Below, piece by piece: positions 1 through 10,400 of a stretch of 29,436 nt of DNA. This stretch comes from a virus. The position numbers and the translations under genes are program-made. The stretch covers positions 1 through 29,436 of IMG/VR virus record IMGVR_UViG_3300033273_000370; one strand, 5' to 3'. The first letter of the stretch is position 1; each line of letters begins with the position of its first letter. Below the pieces are notes generated by a model. That model saw nothing but the letters and a program-made list of their open reading frames with translations. It was not told the origin of the DNA and did not search any database.

Positions 1-22
1 GATCGTCAAAGTTTTTAGTCAT
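1..22 (-). CDS. Start of the next gene (gene 16 slot), cut by the window edge
   Basis: On the minus strand an ATG at 22-20 shares its A with the TGA stop of gp15 (TGATG junction), and seven codons reading MTKNFDD are open up to the window edge. The one-base overlap is the same kind of junction seen between gp13 and gp14. In T4-like phages the gene after 15 is gene 16, the small terminase subunit, so that is the positional guess. Seven residues cannot confirm it. Confidence 0.45.
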
Positions 23-1038
23 CAGATATATCCACCATCAAAACCAAAGTTATCACCATCTTCAATAAGCGCACTGTCTGCACCAATTGTACCGATGCTT
101 GTTGTCGTGGTGGTATAGTCAATACCTTTGACCTCAGAACCAGCAACATGTTTAGCAGCAGCAGTATTATCTCTTCCTCTATCCACGGTTAGTTTATTAC
201 CAGTCTTTGATCTTACATATAATTCTTCATCACCAATGAAGATATACTTATCTGCTAAAATACCAGTTGCATCAGCAACTTCAATAGTCTTCGCTGTTGC
301 TGTGACATCTGCTGCCAATGTGGTAACAACGTTATCAACGTAAGACTTGAGTGCTCTTGCAGTAGCAGAATAAGTAAGTTCTCTTCTTGTATTTGTGGTG
401 TCTGTTCCAGTGAGATAACTGACAGTAGACCTCTTGATGATATCCTTGGATGCAGACTTGGTAGGTCCAAACAGATATGTCTTTGCAGTAAATCTTAAAG
501 TGTAATATAAAACTCTTCTAGTAGTAAAATCACCTTCATAATCATCCTGCATTGTGATATTTTCTAATACAATAGGAATATCTCTCTTCTCTCTAATTTC
601 ATCAACCAGTTCAATAGAAAGATTATATGCGGGTTGAAAATAAGGTAAAATTTGCTCTACAATTTGAAGAGCATCATCATTTAGTTTAGTATAGACACTT
701 AATTCAAATTGCATATTATATGGAACTGGCATATAAGTTTTACGAGTTTCAGTTCCATCATTTTTGTCTTTTGCGACAAATGTCTGAGTCGTGGTTACTT
801 TTCTACTAGGATCATAGGTAAGTCCAGTAAACTCAAAAGACATCCTTGGCAATGTAATTGCCATTGGTTTGTTCAGATCTGGTGACTGCTCAATTCTAGC
901 TAAAAACTTTTGAGTAGGACCATATGCCAAAGGAATTCTTACAACAGAACCTTCTTGTCGGATCTCCATAGAATTAAACAGAGTTCCAAAACCAATGATG
1001 GTTTTTCTCAGAATCTCGTTGTAAAAATATTCAAACAT
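22..1038 (-). CDS. 15: gp15-like proximal tail sheath stabiliser / tail terminator, with C-terminal extension
   Basis: In T4, gp15 caps the tail tube and last sheath ring and forms the tail side of the head-tail joint. Seen here: the start MFEYFYNEILRK matches the MFGYFYN-type start of T4 gp15, and IVEQILPYFQP is identical to the T4 protein, followed by an RDIPIVL segment equivalent to RDIKIVL in T4. T4 gp15 is about 272 aa; this protein is 338 aa. The excess lies after about residue 215. It includes a module (about residues 238-305) with IGDEELYV and LTVDRGRDNTAAAKH that also occurs in the two giant proteins of the window. The gene follows gp14 after a 36-nt gap holding a CCTAAATA motif. The Shine-Dalgarno sequence is weak. 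Assignment is firm from sequence and position; the role of the extension is unknown. Confidence 0.93.
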   Translation of the reverse strand: MFEYFYNEILRKTIIGFGTLFNSMEIRQEGSVVRIPLAYGPTQKFLARIEQSPDLNKPMAITLPRMSFEFTGLTYDPSRKVTTTQTFVAKDKNDGTETRKTYMPVPYNMQFELSVYTKLNDDALQIVEQILPYFQPAYNLSIELVDEIREKRDIPIVLENITMQDDYEGDFTTRRVLYYTLRFTAKTYLFGPTKSASKDIIKRSTVSYLTGTDTTNTRRELTYSATARALKSYVDNVVTTLAADVTATAKTIEVADATGILADKYIFIGDEELYVRSKTGNKLTVDRGRDNTAAAKHVAGSEVKGIDYTTTTTSIGTIGADSALIEDGDNFGFDGGYI

Positions 1039-1071
1039 GATTAAACTTTAGACTATTACCTGCAGTAAAAC

Positions 1072-1079
1072 TATTTAGG
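1072..1079 (-). promoter_or_regulatory. Candidate late promoter before gp15 (CCTAAATA)
   Basis: The minus strand reads CCTAAATA, containing the TAAATA core of the T4 late promoter (TATAAATA). It ends 33 nt before the gp15 ATG. The first three bases of TAAATA are the TAA stop codon of gp14. The same octamer stands before gp13. Assignment rests on motif, position and repetition; the first two bases differ from the T4 consensus. Confidence 0.45.
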
Positions 1080-2814
1080 GTATTCCAAATGGATTCTGTT
1101 CACTGAAGTCCAATATAGTATCAGCAGCGGTCTCAATATCAAAATTATCTGCATATGGATCATTATTAATAGTTCTATCTATCGTTCTCAGAACTCTAGT
1201 AGCACCAGAAGTAGATCCTGTCAAGGTTTCTCCTGCAGAGAAAGATCCAGAAACATTTGCGACTTCAAGAACATTTGTATCTGAATCCCAGGATCTAACT
1301 CTTGCAGTTGAACCACTAGAAGAACCTGTTACGATTTCATTAAATACGAAGTTTCCAGTATTTGTACCTGAAGTTGGTGCCGCAATAGTAATTGTTGGTG
1401 CAACAGTATATCCAAGTCCAGCATTTGTTAAGTAAATGTTTGTAATAGTTCCTGCAGCACTAACAACAGCAGTTGCAGCAGCAGATACGCCTGGACCTGG
1501 TGATCTGGTTGTTGTAAGACCAACCTTAATATATGAATTTCTGTTTCCACCATCAATCAGAAGAACATCTCCAACTTCATAATCTTGACCACCTGTTGCA
1601 AATGATAGACCACTAGTTGCACCAGTGATTGCTCCACTTGAATGGGTGACAGTTAGTGTTGCTCCACTTCCACTACCTCCAGTTAAGTTATAAGTTCCAG
1701 GACTATATCCAGAACCATTACTTCCAGTTATGTTTCCTCCAGAATCAGAAATATTGAATTCTGTACTCCAATTACCATATAGTACACCAGTGTATGGTGG
1801 TGGATCATCAAATGTAATAATGGGACTATCAGTATATCCGCCACCAGCATTTGTAATAGTTACCACTCCAACAATACCATCACCTATTGTTGCTGTAGCA
1901 GCTGCACCCACACCACTTCCATCAGATGTTCTAAAAGTCACTGCAGGTGCTACAGTATATCCAGAACCTGGATTTGCAACATCAACTCTCTGAACTGATT
2001 GGAATCTTGGATTTACATTAAGGTTGCAAACATTGATACCACCAATCATTGAGGCAATACCTACAGCAGTTACTCCACCTGTAGGTGCTGCAGATACCTC
2101 AACGGTTGGAACCATTCCATATCCACCGCCTCTATTAGTTATCGTAAAGGATCTTACACCACCATTAACAAGTCCTGTGATAGCAGTAGCAGTAACTGCT
2201 GTCCCAACCATTGTGAGAGTTTGAGTTATTCCCAGAACAGTGCTGATACCATCATCAGTCAATCCATCAACCTCATCTCCTAATAACTCATTATCAATTT
2301 CATCAATTCCAGTTGCGATAACCTCATCTTGATATTGGAAGAGTTCGCAATACAGTTCATAAACATAAAGATTCTGCAATTGATAATATGGTTTCGCATA
2401 TTCTACATCTTTAATTTCATATATGCGATCATCTAGAGGGAACCAAATTAAATCTCCACCTTTTGGTCTAGTGGATAATTTAATATTTGATTGCCCCTGA
2501 ATCAAAGGAGTAATGTAGTTTTCATATCTCTCTCTAGAAATAATAAGTCTTACCTCATCCTTTGACTCAATACCAAACTTAGACAGAACATCTCCTGCTC
2601 CAGAATATGCATCGTAATTATCTACATATGCTTCAATAGGCAATGCATTATCAAATTTAGACTGAACAACCTCTCTAATGACAGTTTTTTCTGCCATATA
2701 TTTTCTTGGGATGTAATATATGTCAACGCCATACATCCTCAACTGTTCGTTGATCAGATCCTGAACAAGATTTTGCTCAGACTTAGTTCCCTGTGTAAAA
2801 AATGGATTTAACAT
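1075..2814 (-). CDS. 14: gp14-like neck protein with a ~350-residue repeat insertion
   Basis: T4 gp14 is a neck protein that with gp13 closes the portal and receives the tail. Seen here: residues 1-180 match gp14 (MYGVDIYYIPRKY against MRGVECYYVPREY in T4; GDLIWFPLDDRIYEI against GDLIYFPMDNSLFEI; then a YYQL segment). The last ~30 residues, NNDPYADNFDIE onward, match the acidic C-terminal tail of the family. T4 gp14 is 256 aa; this one is 579 aa. The surplus, about residues 200-545, is inserted between these two conserved ends. It consists of Gly/Thr/Ser-rich beta repeats of the type ITNxGxGYTxxPxVxI (residues about 220, 277, 315 and 455) and one GEIVTG...SFSAGETLTG module. The gene starts on an ATG that shares one base with the gp13 stop (TGATG), implying translational coupling. 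The insertion may form a decorated outer face of the neck; that is inference. Confidence 0.92.
   Translation of the reverse strand: MLNPFFTQGTKSEQNLVQDLINEQLRMYGVDIYYIPRKYMAEKTVIREVVQSKFDNALPIEAYVDNYDAYSGAGDVLSKFGIESKDEVRLIISRERYENYITPLIQGQSNIKLSTRPKGGDLIWFPLDDRIYEIKDVEYAKPYYQLQNLYVYELYCELFQYQDEVIATGIDEIDNELLGDEVDGLTDDGISTVLGITQTLTMVGTAVTATAITGLVNGGVRSFTITNRGGGYGMVPTVEVSAAPTGGVTAVGIASMIGGINVCNLNVNPRFQSVQRVDVANPGSGYTVAPAVTFRTSDGSGVGAAATATIGDGIVGVVTITNAGGGYTDSPIITFDDPPPYTGVLYGNWSTEFNISDSGGNITGSNGSGYSPGTYNLTGGSGSGATLTVTHSSGAITGATSGLSFATGGQDYEVGDVLLIDGGNRNSYIKVGLTTTRSPGPGVSAAATAVVSAAGTITNIYLTNAGLGYTVAPTITIAAPTSGTNTGNFVFNEIVTGSSSGSTARVRSWDSDTNVLEVANVSGSFSAGETLTGSTSGATRVLRTIDRTINNDPYADNFDIETAADTILDFSEQNPFGIP
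1183..2235 (-). other. Repeat insertion inside gp14
   Basis: This stretch encodes the part of gp14 that has no T4 counterpart. It holds four clear ITNxGxGY units (NRGGGYGMVPTVEV, NPGSGYTVAPAVTF, NAGGGYTDSPIITF, NAGLGYTVAPTITI), two degenerate Gly-rich units between them, and a GExxTGxxSG module at the end. The frame is intact throughout. Units of the same kind occur in gp8, the DUF4815 protein and the 4082-aa protein of this window. Confidence 0.75.
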
Positions 2815-3659
2815 CAGCCTATCATGTCAAATGGAGGAAGTTCATAAGTATTTGACATAACTTCTCTAATTTTATCCAACTCTTTCTCTGCATCATCATA
2901 TATCTGTCTTCCATTCAATTCAATTCCCCCAGGAAGTTTTACTCCTTGAAACTTAATTAAATTTTGTCCCCATTGTTTTTTGATAAGAGCAGTTAGATAT
3001 CTCTTGACAAAAGAATCATTATATACTCTCGTATAATCATTGGGATCTAAAAGTCTATAACAGTCAATAACAATGTAGTCGTCAACGGTAACACTTGCCC
3101 AGTCAATATCAAGATACAACCTATCTTGTCTCTGATTAAATCTTATTTGTTTCTGTGTAGTTAATGCAAAATCGATATCTTCAAGATATCTCTTTGTCAT
3201 TGCATATGTTAATATCTCTGTCGATCCAAAATAATAGATATCGTTCAAAAATAATTGATATTTAACACTAAACATATTATTTGTTGTAGTGTTTGATCCA
3301 TCAAAATGAAAAATTTTCGAAATTCCTATAACATGAGGCGGAATTTGTAAATAATTACTATTCTCTTCATAAGAAAAAGTAGTTGCAGTACCCACAATGG
3401 TAGCATCTGCGGTGGTGGTTACAATACCAACAGGATTACTTCCGCCTCTACCTCGTCCTCTATCAATGTCTGCTTGAGTGACTTTGTATTTTAAGAATGT
3501 TTGAGTTACACCATCAAAGTGTCTTTCGTGGAAATATTGAAGGGCATCGTCAACCAGATCATCAATTTGCTCATCAGCAACATTGATCTCCAAAACAGGA
3601 GCACCTAACTGCCTCTTACAATAGTTAATTAGTTCTGTCCTATTTGTCGGTTGAGCCAT
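2814..3659 (-). CDS. 13: gp13-like neck protein (head completion)
   Basis: T4 gp13 binds the portal after DNA packaging and, with gp14, forms the neck to which the tail attaches. Seen here: the N-terminal segment LGAPVLEINVADEQIDD corresponds to LGAPIINVELTPDQIYD of T4 gp13, and HFDGVTQTFLKY to the HFDG segment that follows. The C-terminal part, with RYLTALIKKQWGQNLIKF and the NGRQIYDDAEKELDKIREV helix, is typical of the family. Length is 281 aa against 309 in T4, so no insertion has occurred here, in contrast to gp14. The gene follows the 128-aa gene by 25 nt with a CCTAAATA motif in the gap, and overlaps gp14 by one base. Confidence 0.92.
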   Translation of the reverse strand: MAQPTNRTELINYCKRQLGAPVLEINVADEQIDDLVDDALQYFHERHFDGVTQTFLKYKVTQADIDRGRGRGGSNPVGIVTTTADATIVGTATTFSYEENSNYLQIPPHVIGISKIFHFDGSNTTTNNMFSVKYQLFLNDIYYFGSTEILTYAMTKRYLEDIDFALTTQKQIRFNQRQDRLYLDIDWASVTVDDYIVIDCYRLLDPNDYTRVYNDSFVKRYLTALIKKQWGQNLIKFQGVKLPGGIELNGRQIYDDAEKELDKIREVMSNTYELPPFDMIG

Positions 3660-3681
3660 TTATCCACTAGTTTCCTAACTG

Positions 3682-3689
3682 TATTTAGG
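3682..3689 (-). promoter_or_regulatory. Candidate late promoter before gp13 (CCTAAATA)
   Basis: The minus strand reads CCTAAATA, 22 nt before the gp13 ATG. The TAA of TAAATA is the stop codon of the 128-aa gene. The octamer is identical to the one before gp15. It resembles the T4 late-promoter core but deviates from TATAAATA in its first two bases. Confidence 0.48.
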
Positions 3690-4071
3690 GTGCCGATGAT
3701 ACGGCAGGAACTACCATCACATTACCATTTACGAGAGTATATAATGTCGAACCACTACTCACTATTACATCATATACATATCTTCCTTGATCAAGATTTC
3801 TGGTAGAAGTAGATCCTAAAGAAATTTTGATTTTACCACCCAATGCACTTGTAATTCCAACTGAAAATGATGTTGTTATGCCAAGTGTTGCTCCAACGGC
3901 AACGCTTTTAGATATCGCAGCAGAACCCGAATATCCACTTAGATTGAATGCAGTATTGGAATTATTAGTTACATTAAATGTCGTTTCAAAGTCTGCACCT
4001 CCATAAATTGTCAAATTAGCTCCATAAGGAACTCCTGTGTCTGGATCGAAAGTAATATTTTTAGATGGCAT
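3685..4071 (-). CDS. Small probable virion structural protein, beta-rich
   Basis: A 128-aa protein with no close T4 relative that I recognise. It begins MPSKNITFDPDTG and is rich in Gly, Ser, Thr and Val, with no Cys and few charged residues. Alternating hydrophobic stretches suggest a beta sandwich. The segment TIYGGADFETTFNVTNN, then a Gly/Ser linker and a final GRYVYDVIVSSGSTLYTLVNG, resembles small immunoglobulin-like phage structural domains. It overlaps the preceding 60-aa gene by 11 nt and is followed by gp13. Position between the DUF4815 baseplate-type protein and the neck genes suggests a virion component, but its place in the particle is unknown. A weak AGGA stands upstream of the ATG. 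Confidence 0.78.
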   Translation of the reverse strand: MPSKNITFDPDTGVPYGANLTIYGGADFETTFNVTNNSNTAFNLSGYSGSAAISKSVAVGATLGITTSFSVGITSALGGKIKISLGSTSTRNLDQGRYVYDVIVSSGSTLYTLVNGNVMVVPAVSSAP

Positions 4072-4243
4072 CTGGAAGTCCTATTACTGACATTGTTTCT
4101 TGCTGTTTATAATAAAGTTTGCAAAATGCTTTTGCAATATTTTTAAGTTCATTACAATCTTCACAACTATCTATCTCAAAAGCAATCTTTTGATAAGCAA
4201 AACTTTTTGATAGATTCTTTAATTCAATACTATTTGGATCCAT
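4061..4243 (-). CDS. Small helical protein of unknown function with clustered cysteines
   Basis: A 60-aa protein, mostly helix-forming, with three cysteines in the stretch CEDCNELKNIAKAFCKLYYK. The ATG is preceded by AAAGGAG at good spacing, the best Shine-Dalgarno sequence in this part of the window, and this supports it as a real gene despite its size. It overlaps the 75-aa gene by 14 nt upstream and the 128-aa gene by 11 nt downstream, so all three are probably translated together. I do not recognise the family. The two N-terminal cysteines are spaced CxxC, but there is no second CxxC to make a standard zinc site. Confidence 0.65.
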   Translation of the reverse strand: MDPNSIELKNLSKSFAYQKIAFEIDSCEDCNELKNIAKAFCKLYYKQQETMSVIGLPDAI

Positions 4244-4457
4244 TGATTAACTCCTTTAATAATGACTTAATGTCATTGATGTCCTCCTTAATACTAGCAA
4301 CTTCACTCTCAATGGATTGTATCTTCTGATTCTTTTCACTTTTAGCCTTTCGACTAGCAACATAATGATCATAAGATGCTTTGTTCACATTAATAATGTT
4401 ATTGGTTAAAGGATCCCTTGCGAGATCCTTATGTCCTTTTTGTGTGTAAGTTTCCAT
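4230..4457 (-). CDS. Small coiled-coil protein of unknown function
   Basis: A 75-aa protein. The first half (METYTQKGHKDLARDPLTNN) is polar and resembles short N-terminal segments of small T4-like virion proteins. The second half, about residues 40-73, has a heptad-like pattern (IQSIESEVASIKEDINDIKS) predicted to form a coiled coil. The start lies one base beyond the TAA stop of the DUF4815 gene, with no clear Shine-Dalgarno sequence, so translation may depend on readthrough of ribosomes from that giant gene. Its place after the DUF4815 gene and before the neck genes suggests a structural or assembly role. In T4 the coiled-coil whisker protein wac lies in this region, but there is no sequence basis for equating the two. 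Confidence 0.7.
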   Translation of the reverse strand: METYTQKGHKDLARDPLTNNIINVNKASYDHYVASRKAKSEKNQKIQSIESEVASIKEDINDIKSLLKELINGSK

Positions 4458-4458
4458 A

Positions 4459-7400
4459 TTATGCGAGAGCGATCACTCTAAGATTTTTCATTTGAGGGAC
4501 TAATACTTGACTTGTTGATGTCATTACAAGTTTGATCCTATAAGATCTGAAGTTTGGAAGATTATCTACAGTAAATGTACGTTCGATAAAGTCAGTTTCC
4601 GATGGACTGTATCCTTTTTTGTTCGAATTTGGTACAAAAATGTCAGGTCTTCCATCATTATTTTCTTCATTAATCACTTCGCCATGAATATTAAGATTCA
4701 AATATCCGGGGAATGGTTCAAATATTGGTTCAAATCCAGGATCAGAATTAATCGCATAGAATGCTCTGATATCAGCATCCGTAGGAATGTGAGCATCTAC
4801 AATAATTTTAATTGACGATGCAGGATTTTCAAGGGTTACTTCTTTAGAAACATACTGACACGCACTAGGATCATTAAAGAGAGTATTTACTCTAGGATCA
4901 GTAGCATAATTAGTAACTTCAGAATTAACTCTATTTGATATCGCATAGATGCTACATCTATCAAGTTCAATTTGCGGAGTCAATTTAGTGTTAGTTGTTC
5001 CAAGGAAAAGTCTCATTTGCATGGACTTATTACCTTCAATAGAATCCAACTTGCGATCTTCATTTACCTTAGAGAAAACTGCTCTAGGGGAAACAAGATA
5101 ATTATTTGAATTAATTACAACATCTTCAAATCCCCCATTTACATAAGGAATTTCATTACCACTAATACTTTGAGTAGTAACAGTTCTTAATTGAGCAGAT
5201 AATGAAGTTCCTTCAACGGTAATGTTGTGTATTGATGGTTTGATAATTTCAAAAGGAATATTTTTAGTAGCCCTAACATTATCTCCCCCACCAGATTTTG
5301 TTGTATTGAGGAATAGTTTGGAGAATCCTACGTTGTCAGATCTATCATCGTTATCATTGATACCAATAGTTCCAAACTTTTCGGACATATCAAGTTTGAT
5401 GTGATAAGAATCTAATGTAATTGGATTTGGAACAGTTACATCACTTAGATCATGAGTTTTATTAATTCTGGCAAGACTTACTCCTGCGAATTCATACTTA
5501 TAGACTGGCGTGTCTATAGGATATGATTTTGGAACTGCTCCTCTAGAAATGGATCCTCCAATTGTTGATGATGTTGTAGAAGTGTATTCAATAATTTCTT
5601 CACCAATCAAAAGTAATCCAGTATTAGTTAAACCAACACCAACACCTTCAAATGTGGAGAAGTTACTTCCTGTTCCAGCAGTTACTTGAAGTGGATCTGT
5701 TGAAGACTTACTATACGCTGCTGTTAGTTTAGTTGGTTTAACATCAGGGAGAACATTGTATATTTTCACAAAGTTATCATCAAAATTCATTCCATGATTA
5801 ACATGATTTACTTTGATATGCAATCCATCAGAAACTTCTGTTATTCCATTAGAAGGAATTGTAACGTCTCCGCCATTATCACTATTCAGTTCTCTTTCCG
5901 TCCCACTACTATCAAAGAAACGAATAGTTCCTGCAGCTCCAGTAATAAATTCTCCTTGTACATTGCCGATTATCAATTGAGAAGTTTGTCCAATACTAGT
6001 TAAAGTAAATCTTGCGTTTCTTCCAACACTCAATCCAGCAGAATCCGATGAGGATGGATCTGGCGCAGTAGCACTAATAGTAACTACATCACCAACTTGA
6101 TATCCATTACCACCAGCATTAATAGTTGCCGCAACAGCAACTCCGTTTTCTATAGTAACATTTGCAGTTGCTCCTGATCCGTTTCCAGAAACAGCAACTA
6201 AATTTACTCCAGAGAAAGTAATACCACCATATGCTGGCGTATATCCAACTCCTGGATTAGAAACTGTTAATGTTCCCGTAGCACTAGCACCAACTCCAAT
6301 TAAGTCACCTTCAGCAATTCTATTTGTAGGAGTTCCCTGGAAGAATGTGTTGCCAAGAACATAACGATTATCGGCAATTGTTGTTCCTAATCCAACACGA
6401 ATTTCTTTTGAAGTAACATTTAATGGATTCTCCATTAATTTTGCAATTTGCTTATTACCTTCAGAAAGTTCTGGACTGTAGAGATCTACAGATCCAGACT
6501 CAACAAAGTCCGCTCTATACAGAGTAAACTTAAGATCTTCCCACTGACTTGCTTCCCATGTGGAAGCATTTTGAGACTTAAACAGCGATCCGAGTGTTGG
6601 TTGGTTAGAAATATAAGCATCAGATAAGATGTCATTTTCACCAACTCTGGAGATGTAAACACTATACTTCGTTGAGTTTGAAATTAAGCAGATAGCATAT
6701 TCTTTACCACCTTCCAGATAAACTGGAGCAGCAAATTCAAAGGTAGTTGCTACAGATCCGTCAGTTGAAGTATTAACACTATCAGGATAAAGGAGCACCT
6801 CAGATAAATCAAAATACTTAGGAGTTGGGAAACCATTCTCCATTGTTCTGATCTGCATTCTGACGGGTGTATTTCCATCATCTTTAGTACGGAAGAATAC
6901 ATCGCACTTCGTTATGAACACACCTTTAGGATCTGTTTTTTTATCGACCAGGAAAGATTGTGCGAGAGGGTCATACCAACCAACAATAGATTCACTAGTG
7001 CTTGCCTGTCCAATGTTTCTAGTAGCAGTTATCTCAGTATCAACAGTTCTATTAACAAGTTCCTCTTCAAAGAGTTTCTTCTGTTCAATCTTTGCATTTC
7101 TAATGGAAAGAATTTGTTCCTGAACTGTTTCTAAAGTACCGGCAGTTGGATATGCTTCTTCACCAACAGTAGTAGCAGAGTCTTGATCATTCTCTGGATC
7201 ATTTGTTAATGTAAATACATTAGTTCCTGTATCAAAGTTTGGATTGTCTCCATTACTTGGATCTGGAATAAAGAAACTTCCCAATAAAGCTGAAGATGTG
7301 TCAGTAATAAGTCTGACATTTGTTACTTCTGCCTCCGCCCCACTTGTTTTTCCAGTTAGTTTCATTCCTGTCTGGATATATCCAAAGAAATCACCTTCTG

Positions 7401-10400
7401 GTTGACTTGCGAGAGAGTATGTATCTACATTCAAAGTTGTTGATGTAGAAGAATAAGATTCGGGAATAGTTCCACCATCAACATAAGGATTATCTGGATA
7501 AACCTCTGTTGGAGAGTTATAATCACCTCTTCTATGATTGGATTGAGCAACTCTAAAGTTAATTCTAGGATTAGTATCCTTTCCTTCTTCACCAAGACCA
7601 GTACTAATAACCCTTCCTTCTACTGTCTCACCAACCTGGAATGTACCAGAACTCATTGAGATTTCGATCAGTTTGGGGACACAATACTTTGTGACATCTT
7701 TGCCATCAAAGAAAGCATAGATTCGAGTACTTGGTTTTAAGTTTGCCGCATAAAATTCAATATTTCTTGATCTTACAGTTGTGACGATTTCAGTACTAAG
7801 AACTTTATCACCAACAGAAACTTTTTCAAAAGTTTCAGTAACTACGTATTGTGTACCAGATCTTGTCTTAGTTCCACTTTCAATTGTGTCAGTTACATCC
7901 TGCTCAATTGGTTGAGTAGTAGTCTGTCTAACCCATGCGGCAGGTCCACCACTTCCACCATTAATCCATCCACCTCTTCCAAATGTTCTAGATGAAGTGG
8001 TAGTAGACTCTCTAGTGTCAGTTTTGGTGGTTGTAGTACCAGACCAATTTGTTTCCCAAGAATTCCATACCTCAGAAGCAAATCCAGTTTCTGGATCAAC
8101 ACCATATTTTTCTTCTGCCTCAGACATAATCTGAGAATAATTGCCAATAGTATCAATTGTTTTTGCCTTCGTCCTGGTTTGATCGACCCAAGTATCAGAA
8201 GAAGGTGTTAAAACAATTGTTCCTTGCCAGAAACTAATCAAGAAAGGAGTTACACTCTCAGTTCTAGTTGCAAAAGTTTGTGATATCCACTCAACATCAG
8301 AATAATCAAGACTGATAATACCATTTTGTTTTCTGACATTTGTTCCATCTATAGTAGAGTTTCTTTTGTCAACGGTAGGATCAGCATCAACGACAGGACC
8401 TGTCTGTAAAGTAAAGACATTCGTACTGTGTTTTGGTCTAAGAACTTTATTAGACTGGTCAATACTATTGTTTCTACCAAGTCTTAAGTCTTGAGTAGAG
8501 AATGATGTAAAGTTGTCCACAAAAAATCCAGACTTAAATCTATTAAGACCATTTGAGTCAGGAATAAACTGATTAGCAGTATTTGTTTCTAGTATAGAAA
8601 GAGTTGTATAATACTCTAAATTTCTAATTCTATCTTCAAGTTTTTTGATATCTTTCATCTGATATCTCTTGTACTTCAAGAATTGAATAGATGCCTGTTG
8701 TACGTTGTGAAGATATGGTGGATATTCTATTGTGGCAAGTTCAATTGCATTAGCAGGAGACTCTGGTTGTGCTCTCTTTGGATCATCAGAAGGAGTTCCA
8801 AACTTCATTTGAAGTTTTCCATCTTTATGTAGATAGAGTCTATCAATTCTTCCTTGATAATAGGCATAATCTAAGGAAATAGTTTCATTAGATGCAAGAA
8901 TATTCGAAACAGAATTTCCTGCTCTATTAAAAGATCTGCCAAGGAATTCCAATGGAGATCTAGATCCCTCAGTTACTGTATAATTATTGACTCTTGGTCT
9001 TAAATCAATAATATCTGTATTCAATACTCCATTTACTGCCTTTACTTCAGTAGAATAATCAAAATCATTATAGGATTCTACCGTAATAATATCTCCATCA
9101 TCGGAAGCATCAAAAGATGCTGCCTTGTAGTATATTTTAATTTTATTTCTTGGAGAATCTGAATCAGTTTTTCTTGTTATAAAACCATGATTGTAGATTG
9201 TTCCTCTTTGCCCAGATCCAAAAGTATAATTTGATGAAATATTGAAAGAAGTTGTATTTAAACTACTTACTCCACCAGAAATAGAAGATTCTTGGAATAC
9301 AACTGTTTCTCCTTCTACAAACTTGAAATTGTTTTTGGGAAGATATCTAATTGTCGTTGAATCTTTAATTTCTGCAAATACTGCAACTGCTCCACTTGTT
9401 TGACCAACTATCAATTCTCCAAGAACCAGGTCTCCAGTTGAAGCAGTAGGTCCATTTAACTGGGTAAGAGTCATTTCTGGAGCACCAAAACTAGTATTAG
9501 TTAAGGTGACATCAGATGTTTCATATATCGCATGAATTTCAATAATATCTGGCACATTTAACGATATAATGCTATCCTGAACTCTAGTTCCAAATGGATA
9601 GTTTCCATAAGTCAATCCATCATTTAAAGTAGTTGATCCAATTCCAGAAGCTGGATTAATTGACTTATCTACAACTAAAGACTTAACTCTATCTTTAATT
9701 TTTCTTTTTGCTTTTACATTACTCTTTCTGACTGTGGCAACAAGTTGAGCACCAGTATCATCTGCGCCTAAACCTCTAATCTGAAGTTCTCTTCCATCTG
9801 CGGAGAATGAGAAATTATTGGGAGCCAGTGGTTCGGTTGTTCCGTCAGATCTAATGAGAGAATATCTTTCGTTAGAATATGAAAGATAAATTTCTCCTTC
9901 TGGAAGTGTGACGGTAAGTAAACTAGTGGAACTTAATTGATTATTTACAATATCTACTGTGAATGGTTTTCTAATCGTTAATTCAGCATCTGTAAGATCA
10001 ACAACAGCAATATTTTGATTCGGCAACTCTGTATAGAAAGTTGTATCCGATGATGAATCTAATTGAGTATTAACAATTTTAAGATCGGAAGCGGTAAAAT
10101 TCGTTGTAGGAAGACCACCATTCACTACACCAGGAACTGTTGTTACTCCAGCAATTGTAACTTCAGTTGTTGTAACACCCACAACTCTTGCTAAAATTGG
10201 ATCCTGTGATACGCTGAGATCAGAGTATTCGAGTAGGTTATTTACTCTTAATTTGCCTGGGAATAATGAATTTGTACTAGAAACAGTGCTGATTCCACCA
10301 CCAGAAGCAGTAATAGTTGCTACTCCTACTGTCAATACTGGGGTTTGTATAACGTTAGCACTAAATGTATTAATACCAACAACATTATTTCCATTTGTTC

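Noticed and set aside
4261-4277. Perfect inverted repeat AATGAC-TTAAT-GTCATT
   Set aside because: Six-base stem inside the coding sequence of the 75-aa gene, without a T run and not at a gene end, so not a credible terminator.
7893-8156. Minus-strand frame of 87 codons in another frame of the DUF4815 gene
   Set aside because: Leu-rich translation from an out-of-frame reading of the Thr/Ser-rich segment; wholly contained in the larger gene.
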